From Arachis hypogaea (Eukaryota > Streptophyta > Magnoliopsida > Fabales > Fabaceae), in assembly GCF_003086295.3 (NCBI RefSeq), contig NC_092050.1, positions 154,758,699 through 154,822,698 on the forward strand: a stretch of 64,000 bases of DNA, written 5' to 3'. The number at the start of each line of letters is the position of its first letter. The first letter of the stretch is position 1. The notes below the pieces were generated by a model. The model ran no database searches. It was given only the letters and a program-made list of their open reading frames with translations, and had not been told where the DNA came from. The translations under genes were made by a program, and so were the position numbers. Below are positions 62,391 through 64,000 of the stretch, in pieces.

Positions 62391-64000
62391 CGCCCTGGGG
62401 CTGCGTGACACCGACCTAGCGACCCACCAGCACGGTGTGGTAGGGTTGGGAGACCATTTCATCAAGCCGGATGGGATCATCTCCCTCCCGACCTCGGTGG
62501 GACAAGGATAGGGACGGAGGACGGTAATGGCAAAATTTGTGGTCTTGCGAGATTCCACACCTTACAACATCATTCTGGGGAGAAAAACCATCAACGACCT
62601 TGGCGCGGCGATCAGCACGAAACTGCTTGTAATGAAGTTTGTTACTGATGACGGATCTATAGGATCCATCAAAGGAGACCTGGAAACGGCAGTCGCCTGC
62701 GACCACGCCAGCCTCTCCTTGAGAAAAAAGTCTAAAGAAGCATCAGGGGTTTTTCTAGCCGACCTGGACGCCAGAATAGATGACAAACCCAGACCCGAGC
62801 CATAGGGGGACCTGGAAAAATTTAAGTTCGGGGACACGGAGGAGAAGTTCATGTTCATAAACAGAAATCTCCCCCATGGATTGAAGGGACCTTTGATAGA
62901 GATGATCAGAGCCAATGCCGATTTGTTCGCTTGGACACCGGCCGACATGCCGGGAATAGATCCCCAACTCATGTTGCACTGTCTGGCCGTCAAGCCGGAA
63001 GCCCAACCAGTGGCCCAAAGAAGGAGGAAGATGTCGCAGGAAAGGGCAGAGGAGGTGGCCAGGCAGACGGCCAGCCTCCTCGAAGCGGGGTTCATCCGAG
63101 AGCTAGACTACTCGACTTGGCTATCGAACGTGGTCTTGGTGAAAAAGCACAATGGGAGGTGGAGAATGTGTGTGGACTACTCCGACCTCAACAAGGCATG
63201 CCCCAAGGACTGCTATCTCCTCCCCAACATCGACGCACTTGTCGACGTGGCGGCGGGATACCGGTATCTGAGCTTCATGGATGCTTACTCTGAGTACAAT
63301 CAGATATCGATGCACCAACCCGACGAAGACAAAATGGCGTTCATAACGCCTGGAGGGATCTATTGCTACAAGGTGATGCCGTTTGGCTTGAAAAACACTG
63401 GCGCCACGTACCAGAGGCTGATGAACAAGATATTCAGCGAGCTCATAGGCAAGACAGTGGAAGTCTACGTGGATGACATCCTTGCGAAAACCACACGACC
63501 CGACGATCTCCTAAGCGACCTAGGGGGCGTGTTCGCGTCCCTCCGACAAAACGGCATGAGGCTCAACCCGCTCAAATGCGCCTTTGCCATGGAAGTCGGA
63601 AAGTTCCTAGGGTTCATGATAACCCAAAGAGGGGTAGAAGCCAACCCTGAGAAATGCCAAGCGATTCTCCAGATGAAGAGCTCGGGTTGTATCAAAGACG
63701 TACAGCGATTGGCAGGAAGGCTGACGGCGTTTTCCCGTTTTCTCGGTGCATCGGCAGCAAAAGCCCTGCCCTTTTTCAATCTGATGAAAAAAGGGATAGC
63801 ATTCGAATGGACTCCTGCGTGTGAGAAAGCGTTCAACCACTTCAAAGAGATCCTAGCATCACCTCCGGTGCTCGGGAAGCCAATGGCCGGAGAACCACTC
63901 TACCTCTACTTGGCCGTAACGGAGGAAGCGCTTGCAGCAGTGCTGGTACGAGAGGAAGGGAAGGCTCAGCAACCAATCTACTTTGTAAGCAGGGCGTTAC
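62296..64000 (+). pseudogene. Ty3/gypsy pol (protease, reverse transcriptase, RNase H start), broken
   Basis: One frame carries the protease (ILVDTGADSNIMF; NIILGRKTINDLG), the linker, reverse transcriptase (KHNGRWRMCVDYSDLNKACP; YNQISMHQPDEDKMAF; MPFGLKNTGATYQRLMNKIF; VEVYVDDILAK) and the beginning of RNase H (FEWTPACEKAF), reaching the window edge. Two in-frame TAG stops, at 62,509-62,511 and 62,803-62,805, break protease and linker, and the gag frame does not join it without at least one frame change near 62,190-62,300. Integrase lies outside. Non-functional as it stands, though RT from 62,806 on is open. Confidence 0.88.

Overview
This is nuclear DNA from a flowering plant, most probably a legume. 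Arachis is my best guess, from the repeat types and protein wording rather than a decisive marker. It is AT-rich, holds spliced genes with GT-AG introns, and much of it is transposable-element sequence. There are no operons, prokaryotic genes, CRISPR arrays or RNA genes that I can support.

Layout. 1-1.2 kb: end of a Mutator-like element carrying a plant-mobile-domain gene fragment. 1.2-7.3 kb: duplication module A, ending in an intact RFL-type pentatricopeptide-repeat (PPR) gene. 7.6-12.3 kb: two exon remnants of a Bin3/MEPCE-type RNA methyltransferase gene, split by a dead LINE. 13.6-18.8 kb: module B with a second intact PPR gene. 19.6-24.9 kb: a second dead LINE, split by a 1.56-kb palindromic Mutator-type element. 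25.0-27.6 kb: a composite Mutator-type element holding two broken copies of a CYP94-like P450 gene. 27.6-44.3 kb: four ordinary genes, namely DUF1308/C7orf25-like (+), a zinc alcohol dehydrogenase-like gene (-), a METTL21-type lysine methyltransferase (-) and an LRR receptor kinase of the HAESA/HSL class (-). 45-60 kb: the PPR duplication block again, with a third intact PPR gene (52.4-54.2 kb), two PPR gene relics sharing one internal deletion, and many small insertions. 60.2 kb to the end: a Ty3/gypsy retrotransposon (5' LTR, primer site, gag, damaged protease/RT), cut by the window edge.

The main story is an expanding Rf-like PPR cluster. Modules A and B are tandem duplicates whose flanks differ by clean insertions, so each copy gives the empty site for insertions in the other. 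The three PPR proteins are nearly identical, yet differ disproportionately at the two residues per repeat that read RNA, as expected of fertility-restorer-type genes that track mitochondrial transcripts. Several small elements in the window share GAG...CTC ends and about 9-bp target duplications, suggesting a common Mutator-type family; one captured a P450 gene and now lies next to the start of the DUF1308 gene.

Exon limits of the four single-copy genes were worked out by hand from GT-AG sites and reading frame; every join keeps the frame.
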